Shown piece by piece: positions 7,206 to 15,558 of a stretch of DNA of 64,000 nt; position 1 is the stretch's first letter; each line of letters starts with the position of its first letter. The position numbers and the translations under genes were made by a program. Source of the stretch: Saccharopolyspora hordei (GTDB lineage: Bacteria; Actinomycetota; Actinomycetes; Mycobacteriales; Pseudonocardiaceae); contig NZ_JACCFJ010000001.1 of assembly GCF_013410345.1 (NCBI RefSeq), forward strand, positions 3,943,001-4,007,000, given 5' to 3'. The notes beneath the pieces were generated by a model that was given only the letters and a program-made list of their open reading frames with translations, was not told the origin of the DNA and did not search any database.

Positions 7206-8290
7206 AGCTGTTCCTGTGCGGCGACGTGATGCTGGGTCGCGGGGTGGACCAGATCCTGCCGCACCCCGGCGATCCTGAGCTCCGCGAGTCCCACGTGCGG
7301 GACGCGCGCCACTACGTCGCCGCCGCCGAGGCCCGCAACGGCCCGATCCGCAGCCCGGTGGGCCACGCCTGGCCGTGGGGCAGCGCGCTGCGCGTCGTCG
7401 AGGAGGCCGCGCCGGACGTGCGGGTGGTCAACCTCGAGACCAGCATCACGCACGACGGGCGCTTCGCCGCGGACAAGGGTGTGCACTACCGGATGAGCCC
7501 GTCCAACGTGGACTGCGTGCGCGCGGGACGGCCGGACGTGTGCACCCTGGCGAACAACCACGTGCTGGACTTCGGCCGCCGGGGCCTGGTCGACACGCTC
7601 GAGGCGCTGTCCGCCGCCGGGCTGCGGTGGGCGGGTGCCGGGCGCGACGCGGCCGAAGCGCACCGACCGGCGCTGGTGGAGACCCCGCGCGGGCGCGTCG
7701 CGGTGTTCGGCTGCGGGGCCGAGTCCAGCGGGATCCCGCCCAGCTGGGCGGCGACCGCGCACCGGCCGGGCGTGCGCTTCCTGCCGGACCTGTCCGACCG
7801 GTGCGCGGACGAGCTCGTCGCGGAGGTCCGCGAGCACACCCGGCCCGGCGACGTCGTGGTGGTCTCGGTGCACTGGGGCAGCAACTGGCAGTACCGCGTG
7901 CCCCCGGAGCAGGTCCGCTTCGCGCACCGGCTGGTCGACGGCGGGGTGCACGTGGTGCACGGCCACTCCTCGCACCACCCGCGACCGATCGAGGTCCACC
8001 ACGGCCGGCTGGTGCTCTACGGGTGCGGCGACTTCATCGACGACTACGAGGGCATCCCCGGCTACGAGCGCTACCGTGACGACCTGCGCCTGCTGCACTT
8101 CGCCTCGCTGACGCCGACCGGCGAGCTGGCCGACCTGCGCATGGTCCCGATGCAGGCCCGACGCATGCGCCTGCACCCGGCCTCCCCCACCGACACCCGG
8201 TGGCTGCACGACACCCTCTCCCGGATCAGCGCCGGCTTCGGCACCGAGATCACCCTCACCAACGGCGACCTGCACGCCCACCACCGGTAG
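7202..8290 (+). CDS. CapA/PgsA-family metallophosphoesterase-like protein
   Basis: 362 residues. The family core is clear: LFLCGDVMLGRGVDQ (metal-binding Asp), VRVVNLETSITH, YRMSPSNV, CTLANNHVLDFG (Asn-His of the metallophosphatase fold), VVSVHWGSNWQY, VVHGHSSHHPRPIE and LVLYGCGDFIDDY. CapA proteins take part in poly-gamma-glutamate or capsule assembly in some bacteria, but many actinobacterial members stand alone and their role is unknown. No signal peptide is seen. It overlaps the DUF3048 gene by 4 bases. With no other capsule gene nearby, a phosphoesterase acting on an unidentified substrate is the safer description. Confidence 0.85.
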   Translation: MKLFLCGDVMLGRGVDQILPHPGDPELRESHVRDARHYVAAAEARNGPIRSPVGHAWPWGSALRVVEEAAPDVRVVNLETSITHDGRFAADKGVHYRMSPSNVDCVRAGRPDVCTLANNHVLDFGRRGLVDTLEALSAAGLRWAGAGRDAAEAHRPALVETPRGRVAVFGCGAESSGIPPSWAATAHRPGVRFLPDLSDRCADELVAEVREHTRPGDVVVVSVHWGSNWQYRVPPEQVRFAHRLVDGGVHVVHGHSSHHPRPIEVHHGRLVLYGCGDFIDDYEGIPGYERYRDDLRLLHFASLTPTGELADLRMVPMQARRMRLHPASPTDTRWLHDTLSRISAGFGTEITLTNGDLHAHHR

Positions 8291-8337
8291 GTCGTGAGTG
8301 CGCAGACCGGCTGGAGGCGGCTCACGCACTCACGACC
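8290..8337. terminator. Long perfect hairpin after the CapA-like gene
   Basis: GGTCGTGAGTGCG (8290-8302) pairs perfectly with CGCACTCACGACC (8325-8337), a 13-base stem and 22-base loop starting at the last base of the stop codon. No T-run follows, as is common in high-GC terminators. ACCGGT blocks border both outer sides. Confidence 0.65.
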
Positions 8338-8502
8338 GGTCCCGGACAGCCCCGGCGGACCCGCAGTGAACTGAACCGGTTCCGGGTCGTGATCTGCGGT
8401 CTCGGCCCGGAACCCCCCGCGGTGAGCGCGCGGCGATACCGCCTTCCTGAGGTTCGCTCGGTTAAGGTGATCTTCCGCAGCGCCGTGGGGAGGGGTGCAC
8501 CG

Positions 8503-8988
8503 ATGCCCAAGTTCAGCTGGCACACCTGTGCCGTGCCCGAGGGCCTGCCGGTGCGGCAGGTGTACGGGTTCCTGTTCGTGACCGACGGGCGGGTGCTGCT
8601 GCGGGTGGACGGCAAGAAGCACACCCTGCCCGGTGGGCGTCCCGAGCCCGGCGAGGTCGAGTACCGCGACATCCTGCGGCGGGAGTCCATGGAAGAGGTC
8701 ACCGTCGACATCGACGAGCCGCACTACCTGGGCTACCAGTGCGTCGACGACGGGATCTCGCCGTACGCGCAGGTGCGGATGGCCGCCGTCATCAGCAAGG
8801 TGCACCCGCCCGCACCGGACCCGGACAGCGGCCGCACCTACCGCCGCCTGCTGGTGCACCCGGGCAAGGTCGGCGACCTGCTGGCCTGGGGCGAGACCGG
8901 GTACCTGCAGGCGACCGCCGCCGCCGAAGCCGCGGTCGAGGTCTTCGGCTTGCCCTCCGACGGACTGCCCGACACCGGCGACCTCTGA
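8503..8988 (+). CDS. Nudix hydrolase
   Basis: 161 residues. The Nudix box reads GGRPEPGEVEYRDILRRESMEEV, keeping the Gly, the spaced Glu and the RExxEE core. The N-terminus VRQVYGFLFVTDGRVLLRVDGKKHTLPGG is the usual first beta-hairpin. These enzymes hydrolyse nucleoside diphosphate-linked compounds; the substrate cannot be predicted. Start ATG 8503 has GGGGAGGGG 8-15 bases upstream. It is a separate transcription unit, with the hairpin at 8290-8337 before it and 331 non-coding bases after it. Confidence 0.85.
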   Translation: MPKFSWHTCAVPEGLPVRQVYGFLFVTDGRVLLRVDGKKHTLPGGRPEPGEVEYRDILRRESMEEVTVDIDEPHYLGYQCVDDGISPYAQVRMAAVISKVHPPAPDPDSGRTYRRLLVHPGKVGDLLAWGETGYLQATAAAEAAVEVFGLPSDGLPDTGDL

Positions 8989-9236
8989 CGACCCCGCCCC
9001 CGGGACTGAGCGACTGATGCCGGACCGCGACGGCACCGCGCCGTTCGCGGCGACCCCGCGCGCCCACGACACCCGGCTCCCCGAGCGCGCACCGCGTCGA
9101 CCACGGCCTGCACGCGGGCGCTGCAGCGCTCCGGCGTGCCCGCGACACGAGCTCGCCTGACGCTCCGAGCAGCCCCCACCAGACCCCGGGCACAAGAGCG
9201 CGCCCGCGGGCCTGGGCACGCTCCTCCGGCTCTCCC
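8989..9236. other. Non-coding stretch before the pca operon
   Basis: I see no convincing gene. An ATG at 9017 opens a 47-codon Arg/Pro-rich frame without a ribosome-binding site. No repeat stands out until the promoter region at 9237. Confidence 0.5.
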
Positions 9237-9266
9237 TTGACCACCTCCGGCACACCCGCATATCGT
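9237..9266 (+). promoter_or_regulatory. Candidate sigma-A-type promoter of the pca operon
   Basis: TTGACC at 9237-9242 and, 16-18 bases later, CATATC/TATCGT (9259-9266). It stands ~55-80 bases before the first gene of the operon. Confidence 0.5.
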
Positions 9267-9277
9267 TCGCAGACAGC

Positions 9278-9285
9278 ACAGCTGT
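9278..9285. promoter_or_regulatory. Palindrome ACAGCTGT near the expected pca transcription start
   Basis: A perfect 8-base palindrome a dozen bases after the candidate -10 box, embedded in GACAGCACAGCTGTTC. It could be part of the binding site of the IclR regulator encoded at the operon end. Assignment is by position only. Confidence 0.35.
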
Positions 9286-9319
9286 TCACTATGCGCACAA
9301 GACACGAGGAGTGTTCGGG

Positions 9320-10138
9320 GTGGCACGCATCCTGCAGCTCGACGAGGCGATCGCGGAGCTCGTCCACGACGGCGACTCGATCGCCCTGGAGGGCTTCACC
9401 CACCTGATCCCGGTCGCCGCCGGGCACGAGATCATCCGGCAGGGGCGCAAGGACCTCACCCTGATCCGGATGACCCCCGACATCGTCTACGACCAGCTCA
9501 TCGGCGCCGGGTGCGCGCGCAAGCTGGTCTTCTCCTGGGGCGGCAACCCGGGGGTCGGCTCGCTGCACCGGTTCCGCGACGCCATCCAGAACTCCTGGCC
9601 GGTCCCGCTGGAGATCGAGGAGCACAGCCACGCCGGGATGGCCAACCGCTACGCCGCCGGGGCCGCCGGGCTGCCGTTCGCGGTGCTGCGCGGCTACCGT
9701 GGCACCGACCTGCCCGCGCAGACCGACACGATCAAGCCGATCGAGTGCCCGTTCACCGGTGAGCAGCTCACCGCCGTGCCCGCGCTCAACCCGGACGTGG
9801 GCATCATCCACGCCCAGCAGGCCGACCGGGCGGGCAACGTGCAGATGTGGGGCATCACCGGCGTGCAGAAGGAGACCGTGCTCGCGTCGAAGCGCTCGCT
9901 GGTCACCGTCGAGGAGGTCGTCGACGAGCTGACCCCGCGCCCGGGCTCGGTGGTGCTGCCGCAGTGGGTGGTCACCGCGGTCGCCGAGGTCCCGGGAGGC
10001 GCGCGCCCGTCCTACGCACAGGGCTACTACGACCGCGACAACGCCTACTACCAGCAGTGGGACCCGATCAGCCGGGACCGCGGAAAGTTCGCGCAGTGGC
10101 TGGAGACCGAGGTGCAGCGGGAGAGGAGCGCTCGATGA
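9320..10138 (+). CDS. pcaI: CoA-transferase subunit A (3-oxoadipate CoA-transferase type)
   Basis: 272 residues. Alpha subunit of a class I CoA-transferase; with subunit B it would activate 3-oxoadipate with CoA from succinyl-CoA, the penultimate step of protocatechuate breakdown. LQLDEAIAELVHDGDSIALEGFTHLIPVAAGHEII is the N-terminal family pattern, followed by GNPGVGSLHRFRDA and EEHSHAGMANRYAAGA. The sequence type is the actinobacterial CatI/PcaI one that also resembles glutaconate CoA-transferase, so substrate rests on context (pcaHGBDC follow). The start GTG 9320 has GAGGAG ten bases upstream; an earlier in-frame GTG at 9311 is too close to it. It overlaps subunit B by 4 bases. Confidence 0.8.
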   Translation: MARILQLDEAIAELVHDGDSIALEGFTHLIPVAAGHEIIRQGRKDLTLIRMTPDIVYDQLIGAGCARKLVFSWGGNPGVGSLHRFRDAIQNSWPVPLEIEEHSHAGMANRYAAGAAGLPFAVLRGYRGTDLPAQTDTIKPIECPFTGEQLTAVPALNPDVGIIHAQQADRAGNVQMWGITGVQKETVLASKRSLVTVEEVVDELTPRPGSVVLPQWVVTAVAEVPGGARPSYAQGYYDRDNAYYQQWDPISRDRGKFAQWLETEVQRERSAR

Positions 10139-10902
10139 CCACCGAGTACACCGCGGACGAGATGATGACCGTCGGGGCGGCCCGCTCGCTGCGCGACGAG
10201 GCGGTCTGCTTCGTCGGCATCGGCCTGCCCAGCACCGCGGCCAACCTGGCGCGGCGCACGCACGCCCCCGGCCTGGTGCTGGTCTACGAGTCCGGCACGC
10301 TGGGCGCCAAGCCCGACCGGCTGCCGCTGTCCATCGGCGACGGCGTGCTGGCCGACACCGCCGACTCGGTGGTCAGCGTGCCGGAGATCTTCAACTACTG
10401 GTTGCAGCCCGGCCGCATCGACATCGGCTTCCTCGGTGGTGCGCAGGTCGACCGGTTCGGCAACATCAACACCACCGTGATCGGCGGCGACTACGCCAAC
10501 CCGAAGGTCCGGCTGCCCGGCGCCGGCGGCGCTCCGGAGATCGCCGCGTCCTGCCGGGAGGTGCTCATCGTGATGCGGATGAGCCCGCGCAGCTTCGTCG
10601 ACCGGCTCGACTTCGTCACCTCCCTCGGCTACGGCACCGGCAAGGGCGACCGGGAGGCGCTCGGCCTGCGCGGGCGGGGCCCGGTCAAGGTGATCACCGA
10701 CCTGGGCGTGCTGGAACCCGACCCCGACACCTGCGAACTCACCCTCACCCAGCTCGCCCCGGGCGCGACGGTCGAGCAAGCCCGGGACGCCGTCGGGTGG
10801 CCGCTCGAGGTCGCCGACTCCCCCGGTGAGCTGGAGCCGCCGACCGAGACCGAACTGGCGGTGCTGAGGGAGCTGAAGGCCACCGTCGGAGGCGCGAAGT
10901 GA
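10135..10902 (+). CDS. pcaJ: CoA-transferase subunit B (3-oxoadipate CoA-transferase type)
   Basis: 255 residues, beta subunit partner of the preceding gene (ATGA overlap). It contains VCFVGIGLPSTAANLARRTHAPG, the catalytic-Glu motif YESGTLGAKP, GFLGGAQVDRFGNINTTVIG and LPGAGGAPEIAASC, all typical of the CoA-transferase beta subunit. ITDLGVLEPDPDTCELTL forms the C-terminal part. No thiolase gene (pcaF) follows, so the last step must be encoded elsewhere. As for subunit A, 3-oxoadipate is the substrate suggested by neighbours. Confidence 0.8.
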   Translation: MTTEYTADEMMTVGAARSLRDEAVCFVGIGLPSTAANLARRTHAPGLVLVYESGTLGAKPDRLPLSIGDGVLADTADSVVSVPEIFNYWLQPGRIDIGFLGGAQVDRFGNINTTVIGGDYANPKVRLPGAGGAPEIAASCREVLIVMRMSPRSFVDRLDFVTSLGYGTGKGDREALGLRGRGPVKVITDLGVLEPDPDTCELTLTQLAPGATVEQARDAVGWPLEVADSPGELEPPTETELAVLRELKATVGGAK

Positions 10903-10937
10903 GCGGCCCCGGCCGCTCGGAGCACGAGGAGCTTGCC

Positions 10938-11690
10938 ATGACCACGCACGAAACCCGGTCACCCTCAGGGCTGATCCTGCCCCGCTACCAGACCGACGAG
11001 CAGTCCCACCCGGCGCTGGACACCCCGGAGTACCGCTCGTCGGCGCTGCGCCACCCCAAGAAGCCGCTGCAGTACCTGCCGCAGTACCTCACCGAGGTCA
11101 CCGGCCCGCTGCTGGGCCAGGACCGCTGCGGCGAGCACGACCACGACCTGACCGTCCAGCACGACGGCGAGCCGCTGGGCGAGCGGATCATCGTCAGCGG
11201 CCGGGTGCTGGACTCCGACGGCCGGCCGGTGCCCAACACGCTGGTGGAGATCTGGCAGGCCAACGCCGCGGGCCGCTACCGGCACCAGGGCGACCGGCAC
11301 CCGGCGCCGCTGGACCCGAACTTCTCCGGCACCGGCCGGTGCATGACCGACTCCGAGGGCAACTACGAGTTCATCACCATCAAGCCCGGCGCCTACCCGT
11401 GGCGCAACCACGACAACGCCTGGCGCCCGGCGCACATCCACTTCTCGCTGTTCGGGCAGGCGTTCACCCAGCGGCTGATCACCCAGATGTACTTCCCGGG
11501 CGACCCGCTGTTCCACCAGGACCCGATCTTCAACTCGGTGCGCGACGAGAAGGCGCGCGAGCGCATGATCGCCCGCTTCGACCTCGACACCACGGTGCCG
11601 GAGTGGGCGTTGAGCTACAAGTGGGACATCGTGCTGCGCGGGCCGCAGGCCACCGTGTTCGAGGACGACGACGAGGAGGACGACGACTGA
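10938..11690 (+). CDS. pcaH: Protocatechuate 3,4-dioxygenase beta subunit
   Basis: 250 residues. Intradiol ring-cleaving dioxygenase subunit carrying the catalytic non-haem Fe(III). The four iron ligands are recognisable: Tyr in GRYRHQGD, Tyr in PGAYPWRNHD, and the two His of RPAHIHFSLFG. SGRVLDSDGRPVPNTLVEIWQANAAG is the classical intradiol signature. Start ATG 10938 has GAGGA upstream; the open frame before it is read-through. Oddity: the C-terminus ends in an almost purely acidic tail, EDDDEEDDD, beyond the usual end of the fold. It overlaps pcaG by one base. Confidence 0.95.
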   Translation: MTTHETRSPSGLILPRYQTDEQSHPALDTPEYRSSALRHPKKPLQYLPQYLTEVTGPLLGQDRCGEHDHDLTVQHDGEPLGERIIVSGRVLDSDGRPVPNTLVEIWQANAAGRYRHQGDRHPAPLDPNFSGTGRCMTDSEGNYEFITIKPGAYPWRNHDNAWRPAHIHFSLFGQAFTQRLITQMYFPGDPLFHQDPIFNSVRDEKARERMIARFDLDTTVPEWALSYKWDIVLRGPQATVFEDDDEEDDD

Positions 11691-12262
11691 TGGGCGCTCC
11701 CACTCCCCCGGCCACGACGCCGTCGCAGACCGTGGGGCCGTTCTTCGGCCTGCCGGGCGGGATCCTCTGGGACGACGGCCCGGAGGTCGTCGCCGAGGGC
11801 ACCCCCGGATCGTTCGTGCTGCGCGGCCGGCTCCTCGACGGTGCCGGCGAGCCCGTCCCGGACGGCGTGGTCGAGATCTGGCAGGCCGACGAGCAGGGTC
11901 GCTTCGACCACCCCAACGACCCGCGCCCGGAGTCGGCCTCCTGGCAGGGCTTCGGCCGCTGCCCCACCAGCCCCGACGGCGAGTTCTGGTTCCGCACCGT
12001 CAAGCCCGGCCCGCTGCCCACCCCGACCGGGGAGGCCGAGGCGCCGCACATCGACGTGACGGTGCTGGCCCGCGGCATGCTCAACCGGGTGGTGACCCGC
12101 ATCTACTTCCCGGACGAGGAACAGGCGAACGCGGCCGACCCAGTGCTGTCCGCAGTGGACCCCGAGCGGCGGCACACGCTGATCGCCACCCCGGAGCAGG
12201 AGGGCTACCGCTTCGACATCAGGATCCAGGGCGATGACGAAACCGTCTTCTTCGCGGTCTGA
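11690..12262 (+). CDS. pcaG: Protocatechuate 3,4-dioxygenase alpha subunit
   Basis: 190 residues. Non-catalytic partner of pcaH that helps form the active site pocket. It has the family beginning TPSQTVGPFFGLPG, the intradiol core LDGAGEPVPDGVVEIWQADEQGRFDHP, WQGFGRCPTSPDGEFWFRTVKPG, and the C-terminal HIDVTVLARGMLNRVVTRIYF. The PcaH iron Tyr and His positions are not all kept, as expected for an alpha subunit. ATG 11690 overlaps the pcaH stop by one base; its end overlaps pcaB by 29 bases. Confidence 0.95.
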   Translation: MGAPTPPATTPSQTVGPFFGLPGGILWDDGPEVVAEGTPGSFVLRGRLLDGAGEPVPDGVVEIWQADEQGRFDHPNDPRPESASWQGFGRCPTSPDGEFWFRTVKPGPLPTPTGEAEAPHIDVTVLARGMLNRVVTRIYFPDEEQANAADPVLSAVDPERRHTLIATPEQEGYRFDIRIQGDDETVFFAV

Positions 12263-13592
12263 CAGCCCGTTCGGGTCGATGTTCAGCACCCCGGAGGCCA
12301 CCGAGCGGACCTCCGCCGCGGCGTGGGTGCAGGCGATGCTGGACTTCGAGTCGGCGCTGGCGGTCGCGCAGGCGGTGGCGGGCGTCGTCCCGCCCGCGGC
12401 CGCCCGGGAGATCGCCCGGCACTGCCGCGCCGAGCTGTTCGACGCCGACTCGATCGCCGAGCGCGCGGTGTCCTCGGCCACGCCGGTGATCGCGCTGGTG
12501 CGCGACCTCACCGCGCTGGTGGGCGAGGACGCGCGGCCGCACGTGCACCGCGGTGCCACCAGCCAGGACGTGGTGGACACCGCCGCGATGCTCATCGCGC
12601 GCGACGTGCTCGACCTGGTCCTGGCCGACCTGCGCGCGGCGGCCGATGAGTGCGCGCGGCTGGCTGAGGAGCACCGCGGCACCGTGATGATCGGCCGCTC
12701 GCTGCTGCAGCAGGCGCTGCCCACCACCTTCGGCAGCCGCTGCGCCACCTGGCTGACCTCGCTCGACGCGGCCACCACCGCGCTGGAGCGGATCCGCCAC
12801 GAGCGGTTGGCCGTGCAGTTCGGCGGTGCGGCGGGCACGCTCGCCGCGCTCGGCGCCGACGGCGTCCGGGTGGTCCGGCTGCTCGCCGCCGAGCTCGGCT
12901 TGCCCGAACCGGTGGTGCCGTGGCACACCGACCGCACCCGCGTCGCCGAGCTGGCCGGGGCGCTCGGGACAGCCGCCGGAGCCCTCGGCAAGATCGCCCT
13001 GGACGTCGAGCTGCACGCGCAGACCGAGGTCGGCGAGCTCTCCGACGCCGAAGCCGGGGGCTCCTCGGCCATGCCGCACAAGCGGAACCCGGTGTCGGCC
13101 GTCCTGGTCACCGCCGCCGCCCGGCGCGCGCCCGGCCTGGTCGCGACGCTGCTGTCGGCGATGCCCCAGGAGCACGAACGCGCCGCCGGCGCCTGGCAGT
13201 CCGAGTGGGAGCCGCTGACCGAGCTGCTGCGCCTGGTCGCCGCGGCGGCCGCGCGGACCCGGCGGCTGCTCGCCGGGCTCCAGGTGCACCCGGAGCGGAT
13301 GGCCGCCAACCTCGACCTGACCCGCGGGCTGGTGATGGCCGAGAGCGCCTCGGGAGCGCTGCTGGAGGCGCTCGGCCGCACCGAGGCACAGGACCTGGTC
13401 GCGCAGGTGTGCCGCCGCGCGGTGCAGCAGGGCACGACGCTGCGCGCCGAACTGCTGGCCGACGCGCGGGTCCGCCAGGTGCTGTCCGAGGAGCAGGTCA
13501 TCGCGGCCACCGAACCGGGCGACTACCTCGGCTCCGCGCCCGCCTTCGTCGACCGAGCACTGACCGCACACGCCGAACTGGAGAAGCGGTGA
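12234..13592 (+). CDS. pcaB: 3-Carboxy-cis,cis-muconate cycloisomerase
   Basis: 452 residues, fumarase/adenylosuccinate-lyase superfamily. It converts 3-carboxymuconate to 4-carboxymuconolactone. The superfamily signature GGSSAMPHKRNPVSAVLV is complete, and HRGATSQDVVDTAAML and GRSLLQQALPTTFG correspond to the two other conserved blocks. The first ATG (12234) overlaps the pcaG end by 29 bases; an internal ATG at 12279 (MFSTPEATERTS) may be the real start, since the first 15 residues are hydrophilic and unlike the family. Confidence 0.93.
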   Translation: MTKPSSSRSDSPFGSMFSTPEATERTSAAAWVQAMLDFESALAVAQAVAGVVPPAAAREIARHCRAELFDADSIAERAVSSATPVIALVRDLTALVGEDARPHVHRGATSQDVVDTAAMLIARDVLDLVLADLRAAADECARLAEEHRGTVMIGRSLLQQALPTTFGSRCATWLTSLDAATTALERIRHERLAVQFGGAAGTLAALGADGVRVVRLLAAELGLPEPVVPWHTDRTRVAELAGALGTAAGALGKIALDVELHAQTEVGELSDAEAGGSSAMPHKRNPVSAVLVTAAARRAPGLVATLLSAMPQEHERAAGAWQSEWEPLTELLRLVAAAAARTRRLLAGLQVHPERMAANLDLTRGLVMAESASGALLEALGRTEAQDLVAQVCRRAVQQGTTLRAELLADARVRQVLSEEQVIAATEPGDYLGSAPAFVDRALTAHAELEKR

Positions 13593-14350
13593 ACGTCCAC
13601 TACGAACTGACCGGGCCCGACGGCGCCCCGGTCGTGGTGCTGTCCAACTCGCTGGGCACCGACCTGGCGCTGTGGGACGCGCAGGTCCCGGCACTGGCGC
13701 AGCAGTTCCAGGTGCTGCGCTACGACCAGCGCGGCCACGGGCGCACCCCGGGCCGACCCGGCCCCTACACCCTCGAGCAGCTCGGCCGCGACGTGCTCGC
13801 GCTGCTGGACACCCTGGGCGTCCGTCGGGCGCACTTCGCCGGGGTGTCGCTGGGCGGCATGACCGGCATGTGGCTGGCCGAGCACGCACCCGAGCGCATC
13901 GACCGGCTCGCGCTGATCTGCACCTCGGCCGCCCTCGGCCCAGCGTCGATGTGGCGGGACCGCGCCGCCCTGGTGCGCCAGCAGGGCACCGCGGCGATGG
14001 TCGAGCCGTCGCTGCCGAAGTGGTTCACCCCGCGGCTGGCCGAGCGGGAGGACGTCGTCGCGAAGTTCGGCGGCATGCTCACCGCCGCCGACGACGAGGG
14101 CTACGCGGGGTGCTGCGAGGCCATCGCGGAGATGGACCTGCTGGACGGGCTGGGCGGGATCAGCGCGCCGACGCTGGTCATCGCCGGTGCCGAGGACCCG
14201 GCCACGCCCCCGTCGCACGCCGAGCAGATCGTCGCCGGCGTCCCGGGCGCCCGCCTGGAGGTGCTGTCGCCCGCCGCGCACCTGGCCAACGCGGAGCAGC
14301 CCGAGGCGGTCAACCGGCTGCTGCTGGACCACTTCACGAGGAGCCTGTGA
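13589..14350 (+). CDS. pcaD: 3-Oxoadipate enol-lactonase
   Basis: 253 residues, alpha/beta-hydrolase. It opens 3-oxoadipate enol-lactone. The nucleophile elbow is GVSLGGMTGMW, the oxyanion region VVLSNSLGTDLALWD, the acid lies in IAGAEDPATPP and the His in SPAAHLANAEQP. The GTG start overlaps the pcaB stop (GTGA). In many actinomycetes pcaD and pcaC are fused as pcaL; here a TGA and a fresh ATG separate them. Confidence 0.92.
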   Translation: MNVHYELTGPDGAPVVVLSNSLGTDLALWDAQVPALAQQFQVLRYDQRGHGRTPGRPGPYTLEQLGRDVLALLDTLGVRRAHFAGVSLGGMTGMWLAEHAPERIDRLALICTSAALGPASMWRDRAALVRQQGTAAMVEPSLPKWFTPRLAEREDVVAKFGGMLTAADDEGYAGCCEAIAEMDLLDGLGGISAPTLVIAGAEDPATPPSHAEQIVAGVPGARLEVLSPAAHLANAEQPEAVNRLLLDHFTRSL

Positions 14351-14739
14351 TGTCCCTGGACGACGACACCCGCCGCGAGCAGGGGATGGGCGTGCGCCGG
14401 CAGGTGCTCGGCGACGAGCACGTGGACCGCGCGATCGCCCGCACCACCCCCTTCACCGAGGGCTTCCAGGACTTCATCACCCGCTACGCGTGGGGCGAGC
14501 TGTGGAGCGGCGACGGCGTGGACCGGCGCACCCGCAGCATGCTGACGCTGGCGATCCTGGCCGCGGTGGGCTGCGAGGAGGAGTTCGCCATGCACGTCAA
14601 GGCCGCGCGCCGCAACGGGGTCCCGCCGGAGCACATCCGCGAGGTGCTCATGCACGTGGCCGTCTACGCCGGGGTACCCCGCGCCAACCGCGCCTTCGCG
14701 ATCGCCAATACGATCCTGGGTGACGAGCAGTCCGACTGA
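14350..14739 (+). CDS. pcaC: 4-Carboxymuconolactone decarboxylase
   Basis: 129 residues, the usual length. It decarboxylates 4-carboxymuconolactone to the enol-lactone used by PcaD. Family text: GMGVRRQVLGDEHVDRA, FITRYAWGELWS, RSMLTLAILAAVGCEEEFAMHVKAARRNGV and VYAGVPRANRAFAIA. The ATG overlaps the pcaD stop by one base (TGATG). Confidence 0.95.
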   Translation: MSLDDDTRREQGMGVRRQVLGDEHVDRAIARTTPFTEGFQDFITRYAWGELWSGDGVDRRTRSMLTLAILAAVGCEEEFAMHVKAARRNGVPPEHIREVLMHVAVYAGVPRANRAFAIANTILGDEQSD

Positions 14740-14754
14740 GCAGGAGAGATCGCC

Positions 14755-15555
14755 ATGGAGCCGGTGTCCGACCCGAGCGGCGGCTACGTGCAGTCGCTGG
14801 CCCGCGGGCTCATGGTGATCCGCGCCTTCGACGAGTCGAACCCCGAGATGACGCTGTCCGAGGTCGCCCGCGCGACCGACCTGTCGCGCGCGGCGGCCCG
14901 GCGCTTCCTGCACACCCTGGTGCACCTCGGCTACGTGTGGACCGACGGCCGGGTGTTCGCGCTGACACCGCGGGTGCTGGAGCTGGGGTTCGCCTACCTG
15001 TCCAGCATCTCGCTGCCGGAGATCGCCCAGCCCTACCTGGAGCGGCTGGTCGCCGAGGTGCACGAGTCGGCGTCGGTGTCGGTGCTGGACGGCCCGGACA
15101 TCGTCTACGTGGCCCGCGTGCCCACCTCGCGGATCATGACCGTGTCGATCAACATCGGCACCCGCTTCCCCGCCTACGCCACCTCGATGGGCCGGGTCCT
15201 GCTGGCCGACCTGCCGACGTCCGAGCTGGACGCCTACCTGTCCGACGTGGACCTGGAGCCGCTCGGACCGCACACCATCACCACCCCGGTGGAACTGCGG
15301 GAGGAGCTGGCGCGCATCCGCGAGCAGGGCTGGGCGCTGGTGGACCAGGAGCTGGAAGCGGGGCTGCGGTCGATCGCGGCACCGATCCGCGACCGGTCCG
15401 GCAAGGTGGTGGCGGCGGTGAACATCTCCTCGCACGCCTCCCGCACCAGCCCGGAGGACGCCCGCCGCGACCTGCTGCCCCCGCTGCTGGAGACGGCGCA
15501 GCGCATCGCCGCCGACCTGGCGGTGGCCCCGGCCTCCCGCGCGGTCTCGCGCTGA
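14755..15555 (+). CDS. pcaR: IclR-family regulator of protocatechuate catabolism
   Basis: 266 residues. The N-terminal winged helix (QSLARGLMVIRAFDE, LSEVARATDLSRAAARRFLHTLVHLGYV) is followed by the IclR effector domain (SASVSVLDGPDIVYVAR, FPAYATSMGRVLLADL, ALVDQELEAGLRSIAAPIRD). IclR regulators of the PcaR/PcaU/CatR type respond to beta-ketoadipate-pathway intermediates. The gene closes the operon 15 bases after pcaC with its own AGGAGA, so it is probably co-transcribed and autoregulated through the promoter region near 9240-9290. The symbol follows from context. Confidence 0.85.
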   Translation: MEPVSDPSGGYVQSLARGLMVIRAFDESNPEMTLSEVARATDLSRAAARRFLHTLVHLGYVWTDGRVFALTPRVLELGFAYLSSISLPEIAQPYLERLVAEVHESASVSVLDGPDIVYVARVPTSRIMTVSINIGTRFPAYATSMGRVLLADLPTSELDAYLSDVDLEPLGPHTITTPVELREELARIREQGWALVDQELEAGLRSIAAPIRDRSGKVVAAVNISSHASRTSPEDARRDLLPPLLETAQRIAADLAVAPASRAVSR

Positions 15556-15558
15556 GCC

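Noticed and set aside
6234-8290. A capsule (poly-gamma-glutamate) cluster
   Set aside because: Only a CapA-type gene is present; no ligase or transporter genes of such a cluster are near.
9017-9160. A 47-codon ORF before the pca operon
   Set aside because: Arg/Pro/Ala-rich, no ribosome-binding site, no recognisable pattern.
13589-14739. A pcaL fusion of pcaD and pcaC
   Set aside because: A clear TGA and overlapping ATG separate two complete genes.
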